Below are positions 25,640 to 32,618 of a stretch of DNA of 64,000 nucleotides, one piece after another. Position 1 is the first letter of the stretch. Every line of letters starts with the position of its first letter. The notes under the pieces are model-generated. The model ran no database searches, was not told the origin of the DNA, and was given only the letters and a program-made list of their open reading frames with translations. The translations under genes and the position numbers were made by a program. This DNA is from Chitinophaga sp. 180180018-3. Its GTDB lineage: Bacteria > Bacteroidota > Bacteroidia > Chitinophagales > Chitinophagaceae. The stretch is taken from the NCBI RefSeq assembly GCF_037893185.1, contig NZ_CP140772.1, forward strand, positions 6,138,001 to 6,202,000, in the 5' to 3' direction.

Positions 25640-27316
25640 ATGAGATACCAGCACTCTGGCTATTTTCGCATCTTATATCTATTACCGGTTCTGCTGGTAG
25701 GCTGTCTTATTTCCCTACAGGCGCAGGCGCAGCAAACTCCCTTCTCTGTATCTTCCACCTGTGCAAATGACACATCGTGGTTCCGGATCAATAATGCAGC
25801 CGGCATTGATTCGGTGAAATGGTATTTTGGAGATCCGCCATCGGGGAATAAAGATTCCTCGCAGAGCCTTCCTGCATTTCACATTTATAATGCTACCGGT
25901 ACTTACCAGGATACGCTGATAGCATGGCGGGGAGGTAAGCCGGATACAACGGTGCAGTCGCTCACCATTGTATCCCCGGTGACATTCCGCCTGGGGCCAC
26001 AGGATACTACGCTGTGCCAGGGCGCCACTATGATATTGACTGCACCTGCTATTCCCGGCGCCACTTATCTGTGGCAGAATGGCAAAGGCGCAACGGGCAA
26101 CAGCATCACCGTAGATACCTCCGGAACCTATAAAGTGACGATCAACGGATGTCCGCATCCGGATTCAGTGAATGTGTTTTACACTCCTATCCCGAAGATC
26201 AACCTGGGTAAGGATCTGGTGTTGTGTACCGGGGAAAGTATTATGCTGGACGCTACCGCACAAAACTGCACCTACCGCTGGAATACCGGAAATACGGCCC
26301 CCACACAGGAAGTGACTACTTCCGGTACTTACCGGGTAGATGTGTATCCTAAGGGATGCCCCACTATGTCGGCCCAGGTAACCATTACTTTTACCGGGCC
26401 TCCCTACCCCTTTTCGTTAGGACCGGATACCCTGCTTTGCCCCGGAGAATCCATTCGTATAGCGCCTGATGTTCCGCAAGCCACCAAATGGGAATGGAGC
26501 ACAGGCGCCACAACCCCTGCCGTTACTATTAACTACACCACCCATCTGTGGGCGCTGGTAGAGATCAATCATATCTGCAGTGTGCTGGATACTATTTTTA
26601 TCAACTACAACCATCTGAAAAAGCTGCACCTGGGAAATGATACTACTATCTGCAAAGGCAGCTTCCTGGTGCTCAGCGCAGATTTCGGCAATGGAAAATA
26701 TCTCTGGCAGGATGGATCGGACCAGGCTACTTATTATGTGACGAAGCCGGGACGCTATTCTGTACATGCGCAGATCGGGCGTTGCGAATCGTCCGATAGT
26801 ATTGCTGTCAGCTTTGAAGATACATTGCGGGTGAATCTTGGACCAGATACCCTGTTATGCAAAAATGAGGTATACCTGCTGAAACCCACTGGCGCTGCAG
26901 GCGGGGTTTATAAGTGGCAGGACAGTACCAGTACGCCGATGTATACGGTAACGCAGCCGGGGATTTACGCTATTGTAGCGTATAACAGTTGTGGTAAAAC
27001 GGTGGATTCCGTAAAAGTTGGTTATCATGATTGTGCCTGCCAGCTTTATTTCCCGACGGCCTTCTCGCCGAACGGCGACGGGCGTAACGATTATTTCAGG
27101 CCCATCTACCGGTGTCCCATATACGATTATACCCTGAGCATATACAACCGCTGGGGAGAGCGTATTTTCTATACTACGGATCCACAGGTAGGATGGACGG
27201 GGAATGTTAATGGCACACTGGCAGCTGTAGCCACCTATGTGTGGATTGTGGATTATAAAGAAGTGAATACAAAATTGCCGGTGCATAAAACCGGAACCAT
27301 TACACTGGTGAATTAG
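25640..27316 (+). CDS. Secreted PKD/repeat protein with T9SS type B sorting domain
   Basis: A 558-residue secreted or surface protein. After a signal peptide (about residues 1-31, ending AQAQ), a PKD-like domain covers about 33-110 (SVKWYFGDPPSG ... YNATGTYQDTLIAW). It is followed by four beta modules of about 80 residues, each opening with LG(P/K/N)DTxLC and containing (Y/W)xWxxG/D and GTY/GRY (starting near residues 115, 190, 260 and 330-400). The C-terminus (FPTAFSPNGDGRNDYFRP ... YNRWGERIFYTTDP ... GTITLV) is the gliding-motility-associated CHU_C/type B sorting signal used by the type IX secretion system. It probably acts in adhesion; ligand unknown. It converges on the next gene with only 13 bp between stops. 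Confidence 0.85.
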   Translation: MRYQHSGYFRILYLLPVLLVGCLISLQAQAQQTPFSVSSTCANDTSWFRINNAAGIDSVKWYFGDPPSGNKDSSQSLPAFHIYNATGTYQDTLIAWRGGKPDTTVQSLTIVSPVTFRLGPQDTTLCQGATMILTAPAIPGATYLWQNGKGATGNSITVDTSGTYKVTINGCPHPDSVNVFYTPIPKINLGKDLVLCTGESIMLDATAQNCTYRWNTGNTAPTQEVTTSGTYRVDVYPKGCPTMSAQVTITFTGPPYPFSLGPDTLLCPGESIRIAPDVPQATKWEWSTGATTPAVTINYTTHLWALVEINHICSVLDTIFINYNHLKKLHLGNDTTICKGSFLVLSADFGNGKYLWQDGSDQATYYVTKPGRYSVHAQIGRCESSDSIAVSFEDTLRVNLGPDTLLCKNEVYLLKPTGAAGGVYKWQDSTSTPMYTVTQPGIYAIVAYNSCGKTVDSVKVGYHDCACQLYFPTAFSPNGDGRNDYFRPIYRCPIYDYTLSIYNRWGERIFYTTDPQVGWTGNVNGTLAAVATYVWIVDYKEVNTKLPVHKTGTITLVN

Positions 27317-27329
27317 ACATCAGCAGCCA

Positions 27330-28280
27330 TCACTGTGCTCCGGTGAAGTTCAGGAACTTCGCAACAAAAACAGCTGTTTCTCTTTTCCTGAACGGAATAT
27401 TCCAGGTACCGTTGTACGTCACCAGGGCCGGTATCAGCAATCCATTGAAGCGTGTCATCTGCACATTCATCTTCACATTAAAATCAAACAGCATCGTTTT
27501 ATAAGACAGTGCATACTTACGACCCACTATCTCGAAATTGTCTTTGTTAAACCAGGTAACCAGTTCATCTATCACCACATCTGCCCTGTCGATACGATTC
27601 AGGTTAGGCTTGGCCCGGGCGGTGAACACGTAGCAGGGGGTGCCGTCTACATAATTTTCCGCAGAGATAGAAAAATCGTAGAATCTCATCACTTCATAAT
27701 TGAAGATGGCTACTTTCTGACCAACGATAGGTACGCCGCGGATGGGTTTACCGGGATTAAACACCAGTTGCTTCAGCTGGGCCTTGTGCCTGGCAAGGCT
27801 TCCGCCGCCCTGCTCCGGTGGTTCCCCATTGCCATCGAGGCAAACAACACCTTTGGTAAAAAAGAGATGAGCATATAATTCGGCCGTATAGTAGTTGTAG
27901 TTTCCTTTGCGGGTGTAGAAATCGCCTGTTACTTTTTCGTTGGCAACCTGCATGGTCAGGCATTTGCCTTTTACTTCCTGATGGGTCTGATTGAAGAGAG
28001 AAGCGCGTACATCGCCATTCTTTCCGAGTACACGGATGTCGTTAATGGCATCAAAACCAACCACATGAAGATTTTTGAAAGCGCGGTAAAAAGTGGTGTC
28101 CTCTTCCACTCTTTTTATGAAACTATTAACGTCGAAGCCTACACGCTTTGCCTGTACAATTACTTCATCCAGGTTAACCGTCATTCCCCTGTAGTGGGCA
28201 GTATCCTGAGCAGCAAGCTGAAAATAGGGAAGCAGGCAGCAAACTACGGCTCCGGCTATACTTTTCCAAACATATGACAT
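27330..28280 (-). CDS. Conserved exported protein of unknown function
   Basis: A 316-residue protein with a signal peptide (about residues 1-24, LLPYFQLAAQ). The mature part starts with YRGMTVNLDEVIVQAKRVGFDVNSFIKRVEEDTTFYRAFKNLHVVGF. It ends with NGTWNIPFRKRETAVFVAKF, a beta-rich region like the outer-membrane-associated Bacteroidota proteins that read as carboxypeptidase-regulatory-domain relatives, but I find no named domain. No lipobox or membrane segment follows the signal. Probably periplasmic. Confidence 0.65.
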   Translation of the reverse strand: MSYVWKSIAGAVVCCLLPYFQLAAQDTAHYRGMTVNLDEVIVQAKRVGFDVNSFIKRVEEDTTFYRAFKNLHVVGFDAINDIRVLGKNGDVRASLFNQTHQEVKGKCLTMQVANEKVTGDFYTRKGNYNYYTAELYAHLFFTKGVVCLDGNGEPPEQGGGSLARHKAQLKQLVFNPGKPIRGVPIVGQKVAIFNYEVMRFYDFSISAENYVDGTPCYVFTARAKPNLNRIDRADVVIDELVTWFNKDNFEIVGRKYALSYKTMLFDFNVKMNVQMTRFNGLLIPALVTYNGTWNIPFRKRETAVFVAKFLNFTGAQ

Positions 28281-28420
28281 GGGTGCAATTTAAGGAAAAA
28301 GCGGTAAGCTATCAGCCAAAAGCAAAAAGCCGGCGCTGCTAAAGAAGAACAGCGAACCGATCGTTGCAACATATTTTTTGTGGAGCAGGATAACTAACAG
28401 CATGGAGGATTTGGCTGTAA

Positions 28421-28993
28421 TTACCGGTTGATTTTGGCGGACATACACACCTGGTTCATAGAAGGTTCAGCGCTTCCTCCCTGTTTTTCCAGGGTGATGG
28501 CAAAACCCTGTGCAGAAGCTACCGCCTTCATTTGCTGCAGTTGTTGTGCATTGGCAGCACCGGTATTGAATATGCCGGCATTCACCAGTTTTTTGTTCAC
28601 GATTGCCCACAGCTGAAACTGTTTTCCGGCAGGAGGTTCCGGCATTACTTTCGCCTGAAGGTAAACTTCCCGGGTACTTTCGTTCCATCCTATGGCTAAT
28701 TCGCTACCCTGATAAGCGCCATAGCCCTGAATGGAAGTCCATTTAAATGCAGGATCGCTGAGCGGATCCACACCTTTGGGAGGAGTGGAAGTGGCAGCAG
28801 GTGGTGGTATCTTTTCCGTTGCCTGCTTTTCTTTGGCAGCACGCAGCGTTTCGTATTGACTTTTATAATTTGTGGATTGCTGAAAGAGAAAGAAATTCAG
28901 TACGATACTTCCTATCAATAGTAGCAGCATCATTGCAGTGAGGTACTTCCAGAATTTTTCCTGAGATTTTACCGGCGCCATCATCAGGGGCAT
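28421..28993 (-). CDS. Anti-sigma factor, membrane and RskA-like C-terminal part (split gene)
   Basis: A 190-residue frame with one membrane helix (about residues 17-34, YLTAMMLLLLIGSIVLNFFLF), a Pro/Thr-rich linker, and an RskA-type C-terminal periplasmic domain (about 85-190, FKWTSIQGYGAYQGSELAIGWNESTREVYL ... FQLWAIVNKKLVNAGIF). It lacks the sigma-binding N-terminal domain, which is encoded in the adjacent frame immediately upstream. The two frames join in an A10 run at 29019-29028: one extra A, or a -1 ribosomal slip, fuses them into a complete RskA-like protein. The annotated ATG at 28993 is only the first Met after the shift and may not be a genuine start. Confidence 0.8.
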   Translation of the reverse strand: MPLMMAPVKSQEKFWKYLTAMMLLLLIGSIVLNFFLFQQSTNYKSQYETLRAAKEKQATEKIPPPAATSTPPKGVDPLSDPAFKWTSIQGYGAYQGSELAIGWNESTREVYLQAKVMPEPPAGKQFQLWAIVNKKLVNAGIFNTGAANAQQLQQMKAVASAQGFAITLEKQGGSAEPSMNQVCMSAKINR

Positions 28994-28995
28994 TG

Positions 28996-29331
28996 CTACC
29001 GGCGCGGTCGTTTCAGAATTTTTTTTTTACCATTCAGTGCATGAATGCGGGCACTTTGAGGTGCGCGCAGTTCTTCCGGCAACAGGTTTTTCCCATCCTC
29101 AGTGTTTTCCTGGTGGATAATATCCATTAACCTGTTCTTGATATTCAGGGGAGGAGCTACAGCATATAATTGAATAAAGTGTTCTTTATCCTGTTGCAGC
29201 GAATTCAGCGCAGCTTTGATATCAGGATATTGTGATATGGCGATTTCCACTTCATTCCTTTCAGCATCCGGCAACATGCCGAACACATAGCTTTCTAGGA
29301 TACCGGATGATATGTATCGTTGTACATCCAC
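28996..29331 (-). CDS. Anti-sigma factor, N-terminal sigma-binding part (split gene)
   Basis: A 111-residue frame starting 12 nt after the ECF sigma gene. Residues 1-75 (MDVQRYISSGILESYVFGML ... NIKNRLMDIIHQ) form the RskA-type N-terminal anti-sigma domain, without a zinc-finger HxxxCxxC. After KKK it leaves the coding frame and ends in ILKRPRR-stop. A -1 shift in the A10 run continues instead as NSETTAPVAMPLMM and reaches the membrane helix. The gene thus encodes either a free cytoplasmic anti-sigma domain or a membrane-bound one. It may also be a sequencing error or a recent mutation. Confidence 0.75.
   Translation of the reverse strand: MDVQRYISSGILESYVFGMLPDAERNEVEIAISQYPDIKAALNSLQQDKEHFIQLYAVAPPLNIKNRLMDIIHQENTEDGKNLLPEELRAPQSARIHALNGKKKILKRPRR
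29019..29028 (-). promoter_or_regulatory. A10 slippage site in the anti-sigma gene
   Basis: Ten consecutive A on the coding strand, frame GGT AAA AAA AAA ATT. It contains the A_AAA_AAA heptamer used in -1 frameshifting, and the length is in the range where bacterial RNA polymerase slips. Ten nt downstream is a small hairpin, ACCG-CGC-CGGT. The -1 frame upstream of the run is closed by a TAA formed at the junction T-AA, so the shift must happen inside the run. Confidence 0.7.
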
Positions 29332-29343
29332 TGATTCTAATAG

Positions 29344-29895
29344 TTACAGCTGTTTTAATAGTGTTCTCAATTGAATAATGGCATTACGCATACGGGTTTT
29401 CACTGTTCCCAGCGGTATTTCCAGCGCTTTGGCAATTTCTTCCTGTGTATGCCCTTTGAAGTAAGCCATATCAATGATTATGCGCTGGTCTTTTTGAAGG
29501 CGCTCAATTACTTTGCTGAGGCCAAGATGATCTACTGACAAGTGAACTGCGAGTTGCGGTTCATACATTAATGCCACACTGTTAACGTCCTGTAAGCGTT
29601 GGTCGAGCTTATGGTTCTTGGAACGGAGACTATCTATCGCTGTGTTTCTTGTGATATTCAGCATCCAGGTAAATAAACGGCCTTTTGAAGCATCATATCT
29701 GTCGATATTCCGCCAGATCTTTACAAATACTTCCTGCAGTACATCACCTGCTGCTGTTTCTTCGCCTATGACTTTAAGGGCCACTCCATACAATGCGGGC
29801 GAGTAGTGATCATACAAATATGTGAATATCTTTTCATCCCTGGCCATAAGGCCCTGAATTAATTCAACTTCAGTGTATGTTAAGGTTGCGCCCAA
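29344..29895 (-). CDS. ECF RNA polymerase sigma factor (SigK-like)
   Basis: A 183-residue ECF sigma factor. Region 2 (about residues 24-93) contains YLYDHYSPALYGVALKVIG and the -10 recognition segment GRLFTWMLNITRNTAIDSLRS. Region 4 (about 120-180) contains the HTH QEEIAKALEIPLGTVKTRMRNAI. It directly precedes the split RskA-like anti-sigma factor on the same strand, the standard SigK-RskA arrangement. It should be held inactive at the membrane until the anti-sigma factor is cleaved or released. Its target regulon is not visible here. Confidence 0.9.
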   Translation of the reverse strand: MGATLTYTEVELIQGLMARDEKIFTYLYDHYSPALYGVALKVIGEETAAGDVLQEVFVKIWRNIDRYDASKGRLFTWMLNITRNTAIDSLRSKNHKLDQRLQDVNSVALMYEPQLAVHLSVDHLGLSKVIERLQKDQRIIIDMAYFKGHTQEEIAKALEIPLGTVKTRMRNAIIQLRTLLKQL

Positions 29896-29966
29896 GTTTG
29901 AGGATATGGATGTTATACTTTATGATACCAAAATAACAGGTTTTATTTACATTACAAAATTATTTC

Positions 29967-30545
29967 CTATTTAGGGAACATCATCTTGTAATCCACCCTG
30001 ATTTTACCTTTGGTGATATCTTCCAGCTTGCTTTTCAGCATCCGGCGTTTGAGGGGCTTCAGGTGATCAATGAATAAAACACCATCAATATGGTCATATT
30101 CATGGAGTATCACCCTTGCAGTTACACCTATAAAAGTTTTTACATGTGGTGTAAAATTTTTATCCACATAGCTCAGCGTAACGGTTTCTGCACGGTCAAC
30201 ATCTTCACGAACTTTAGGGATGCTCAGGCAACCTTCATTGTAGGCCCACTCTTCTCCGCCGGTTTCCACAACATGCGCGTTGATAAACACTTCCTTTACG
30301 CCGTCATCTCCCGGATATTCATCTTTCTCGTCTTCTTCCAGGTTCTGGATGATCTGTTGACTGTCGACCACAAAAAGACGAATGGATTTATTTACCTGCG
30401 GAGCAGCAATACCAACACCGTTGGAAGCATACATTGTTTCCCACATATTGGCGATCAGTTCCTTCAGGTTGGGATAATCAGCAGTGATATCTTCGGCTAC
30501 TTTTCTCAATACCGGATGCCCGTAAGCTACTATTGGCAAAATCAT
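29967..30545 (-). CDS. def: Peptide deformylase
   Basis: Removes the N-formyl group from nascent proteins. It has 192 residues, with the three family motifs: GVGIAAPQV (motif I), EGCLSIP (motif II, metal Cys) and HEYDHIDGVLF (motif III, HExxH with metal histidines). The length and the acidic insert around residues 70-85 are common in Bacteroidota. A TATCTTTG -7 box lies on the minus strand at 30568-30575, 22 nt before the start. It is in a minus-strand housekeeping run with ruvX and a prenyltransferase. Confidence 0.96.
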   Translation of the reverse strand: MILPIVAYGHPVLRKVAEDITADYPNLKELIANMWETMYASNGVGIAAPQVNKSIRLFVVDSQQIIQNLEEDEKDEYPGDDGVKEVFINAHVVETGGEEWAYNEGCLSIPKVREDVDRAETVTLSYVDKNFTPHVKTFIGVTARVILHEYDHIDGVLFIDHLKPLKRRMLKSKLEDITKGKIRVDYKMMFPK

Positions 30546-30640
30546 GTTCTAATACTTGTTTGATCCGCAAAGATAGGCAATTTCAGGGTTTTTCCACTGC
30601 GTAGACTGCCCTTCCCGGCCTACTTTATACCCTTTTTTAT

Positions 30641-31054
30641 TTATATTTTATTTTGCAGATATTCCTGTAAGATGATGGTAGCGCTAATTTCATCTACCAG
30701 CGCTTTATTCTGACGGTCTTTCTTTTTGAGGCCGCTATCGATCATTGACCGGAATGCCATTTTAGAAGTAAACCGTTCATCTACCTTTACCACGGGTATA
30801 GTAGGGAAGTTCTTCCCGAGTATCCGGATACATTCTGTTACAAGAGCGGTAGCATCGGTAGCATTTCCATCAAGATTCCTGGGTTCTCCTATGAGGATTT
30901 TTTCCACTGGTTCGGTGGCGAAATATTTCTTCAGAAAAGGGACAAGATCATGTGTGGCAACAGTAGTAAGACCACTGGCAATCAGCTGCAGCGGGTCTGT
31001 CACAGCCAGGCCGGTCCTTTTTTTTCCATAATCTATTGCCATTATTCGGGCCAT
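30641..31054 (-). CDS. ruvX: YqgF/RuvX family RNase H-fold nuclease (Holliday junction resolvase-like; 16S rRNA maturation)
   Basis: A 137-residue RNase H-fold protein. The catalytic aspartate lies in the N-terminal DYGKKRTGLAVTD (residues 7-19). Further acidic residues are Glu56 region (ILIGEPRNLDG), VDERFTSKMA and KALVDEISATIILQEYL near the C-terminus. The family is now mainly linked to 16S rRNA 5' end processing in addition to its earlier resolvase proposal. It lies 22 bp after the prenyltransferase gene. Confidence 0.93.
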   Translation of the reverse strand: MARIMAIDYGKKRTGLAVTDPLQLIASGLTTVATHDLVPFLKKYFATEPVEKILIGEPRNLDGNATDATALVTECIRILGKNFPTIPVVKVDERFTSKMAFRSMIDSGLKKKDRQNKALVDEISATIILQEYLQNKI

Positions 31055-31076
31055 ATCATTAATATCAGAGGTTCAT

Positions 31077-31952
31077 TCAGAGGGATGAGAAAATAAGCAT
31101 ATCTGCAATCACAAAAACAGCAAATACCACGCTTGCAATACCGTTGGTAGTCATAAACATAATATCTATCCTGCTCAGATTGTCGGTTTTTACCAGCAGG
31201 TGCTGAGAGATCAGCATACCGGTAAAAACAGCCGCACCAATCCAGTATACCCAGTGGAAATGCCCCAGCAGCCCAATCGTTACCACCAGTGCAGCAGCCA
31301 CTACATGTAAAAATTCAGAGAACCGCAGCGCACCGGACAATCCCAGCCAGGCGGGGATGGAATTCAGTTGCTGCGATTTGTCGAACTCTTCATCCTGCAG
31401 GGAATAGATGATATCGAAACCAGATACCCAGCAAAGCACCAGCACAGACAGGAGTAATGGCAGCAGTGCAAACTGGCCGGTTACCGCCAGATAAGCGCCG
31501 ATCGGCGCCAGCGATAAGCCAATGCCAAGCACCATGTGGCACAGGGCAGTAAAGCGTTTCGTATAGCTATACCCCAGCACCACCACCAATGCTACCGGCG
31601 ACAGGTAAAAGCAGATACGGTTGATAAACCAGGTGGCAGCAAAGAAAAGTGTCACGTTGATAATAATAAATACCATGGCATTGCGGCGGGAAATGATCCC
31701 TGCGGGGATCTCCCTTTTCGCGGTGCGGGGATTCAATTTATCGATATCCACATCCAGCCAGCGGTTGAAAGCCATGGCAGCACTACGTGCAAACACCATA
31801 CACAATACCACGAGTCCAAACGTACTCCAGCTGAAACTACCACCACCGATGGTGGTAGCCATAAAAAAGCCCGTGAGTGCAAACGGCATGGCAAAAATGG
31901 TATGACTGAACTTTACCAGTGAAAGATACCGCCCAACTGTAGATGTAGACAT
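31077..31952 (-). CDS. UbiA-family polyprenyltransferase (futalosine-pathway MqnP-like)
   Basis: Attaches an isoprenoid chain to an aromatic acid in the inner membrane. The 291 residues include about eight helices. Both aspartate motifs are present: NRWLDVDIDKLNPRTAKREIPAG (about residues 63-86) and SGFDIIYSLQDEEFDKSQQ (about 169-190). The NPRTAKREIPAG continuation matches the UbiA-like subgroup that in many Bacteroidota replaces MenA in the futalosine menaquinone route (MqnP). No other mqn gene is in the window, so the pathway is inference. The gene is 22 bp upstream of ruvX. Confidence 0.82.
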   Translation of the reverse strand: MSTSTVGRYLSLVKFSHTIFAMPFALTGFFMATTIGGGSFSWSTFGLVVLCMVFARSAAMAFNRWLDVDIDKLNPRTAKREIPAGIISRRNAMVFIIINVTLFFAATWFINRICFYLSPVALVVVLGYSYTKRFTALCHMVLGIGLSLAPIGAYLAVTGQFALLPLLLSVLVLCWVSGFDIIYSLQDEEFDKSQQLNSIPAWLGLSGALRFSEFLHVVAAALVVTIGLLGHFHWVYWIGAAVFTGMLISQHLLVKTDNLSRIDIMFMTTNGIASVVFAVFVIADMLIFSSL

Positions 31953-32044
31953 AGCTATTAGCTTTTAACTGCTGACTGCCAGCATTGAATTATATGCAAA
32001 AATACCGCAAAGCGTTGAAAATAGAAAGAAATCATGAACAGCAG

Positions 32045-32572
32045 CTAACGCAGCTTGTTAAAAATCTCCCAGACCACTATGCCGGTGCTAACGGAGATAT
32101 TCAGGGAGTGTTTCATTCCGAGTTGTGGAATTTCGATACAGCCATCCACTATTTTCATTACGCCGGCATCCACGCCGCTTACCTCATTCCCGAAAACCAG
32201 GGCGAGGGGCTGGCCGGCCGGGGGAATAAATTTATTCAGCATCTGGCTGTTCACCGCCTGTTCTACAGCCATCACCAGGTAACCAGCGGCTTTCAGCTCC
32301 TGTACTGCGCTCAGCGTGGTTTCTGCATACTTCCACTCTACCGTTTCGGTGGCGCCCAGGGCAGTTTTGTTGATATCGCGGTGAGGGGGCACCGGGGTGT
32401 AGCCACAGAGCATAATCCCCTGCAGCAGAAAGGCGTCGGCAGTACGGAATACAGATCCCACGTTGTGCATGCTGCGTACATTGTCCAGCACCAGTACCAG
32501 CGGCGTTTTATCGGCCGCTTTGAACTCTTCCGCGGTTTTGCGGCCCAGTTCATCCATGCTTAATTTTCTCAT
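32045..32572 (-). CDS. TrmH/SpoU-family RNA 2'-O-methyltransferase
   Basis: A SAM-dependent SPOUT methyltransferase. The frame runs back to 32674, but I choose the ATG at 32572 (MRKLSMDELGRK), because the longer version would overlap mutS and starts with a hydrophobic run unlike the family. From there it has 175 residues. Motif 1 is LVLDNVRSMHNVGSVFRTADAF (with the catalytic Asn/Arg), motif 2 LALVFGNEVSGVD, and motif 3 IEIPQLGMKHSLNISVSTGIVVWEI, all typical. The RNA substrate (tRNA or rRNA) cannot be told. It is divergent from mutS, 46 bp apart. Confidence 0.85.
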   Translation of the reverse strand: MRKLSMDELGRKTAEEFKAADKTPLVLVLDNVRSMHNVGSVFRTADAFLLQGIMLCGYTPVPPHRDINKTALGATETVEWKYAETTLSAVQELKAAGYLVMAVEQAVNSQMLNKFIPPAGQPLALVFGNEVSGVDAGVMKIVDGCIEIPQLGMKHSLNISVSTGIVVWEIFNKLR

Positions 32573-32578
32573 CACCCG

Positions 32579-32614
32579 CAAAGATAATAGGATGGGATGA
32601 GTTTTATATATTTG
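32579..32614. promoter_or_regulatory. Back-to-back -7 boxes of trmH-like gene and mutS
   Basis: TATCTTTG on the minus strand (32579-32586) and TATATTTG on the plus strand (32607-32614) face away from each other. The spacers to the start codons are 6 and 4 nt, so transcripts would begin at or very close to the start codon. No TTTG -33 match is found for either box. Confidence 0.45.
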
Positions 32615-32618
32615 CGCC

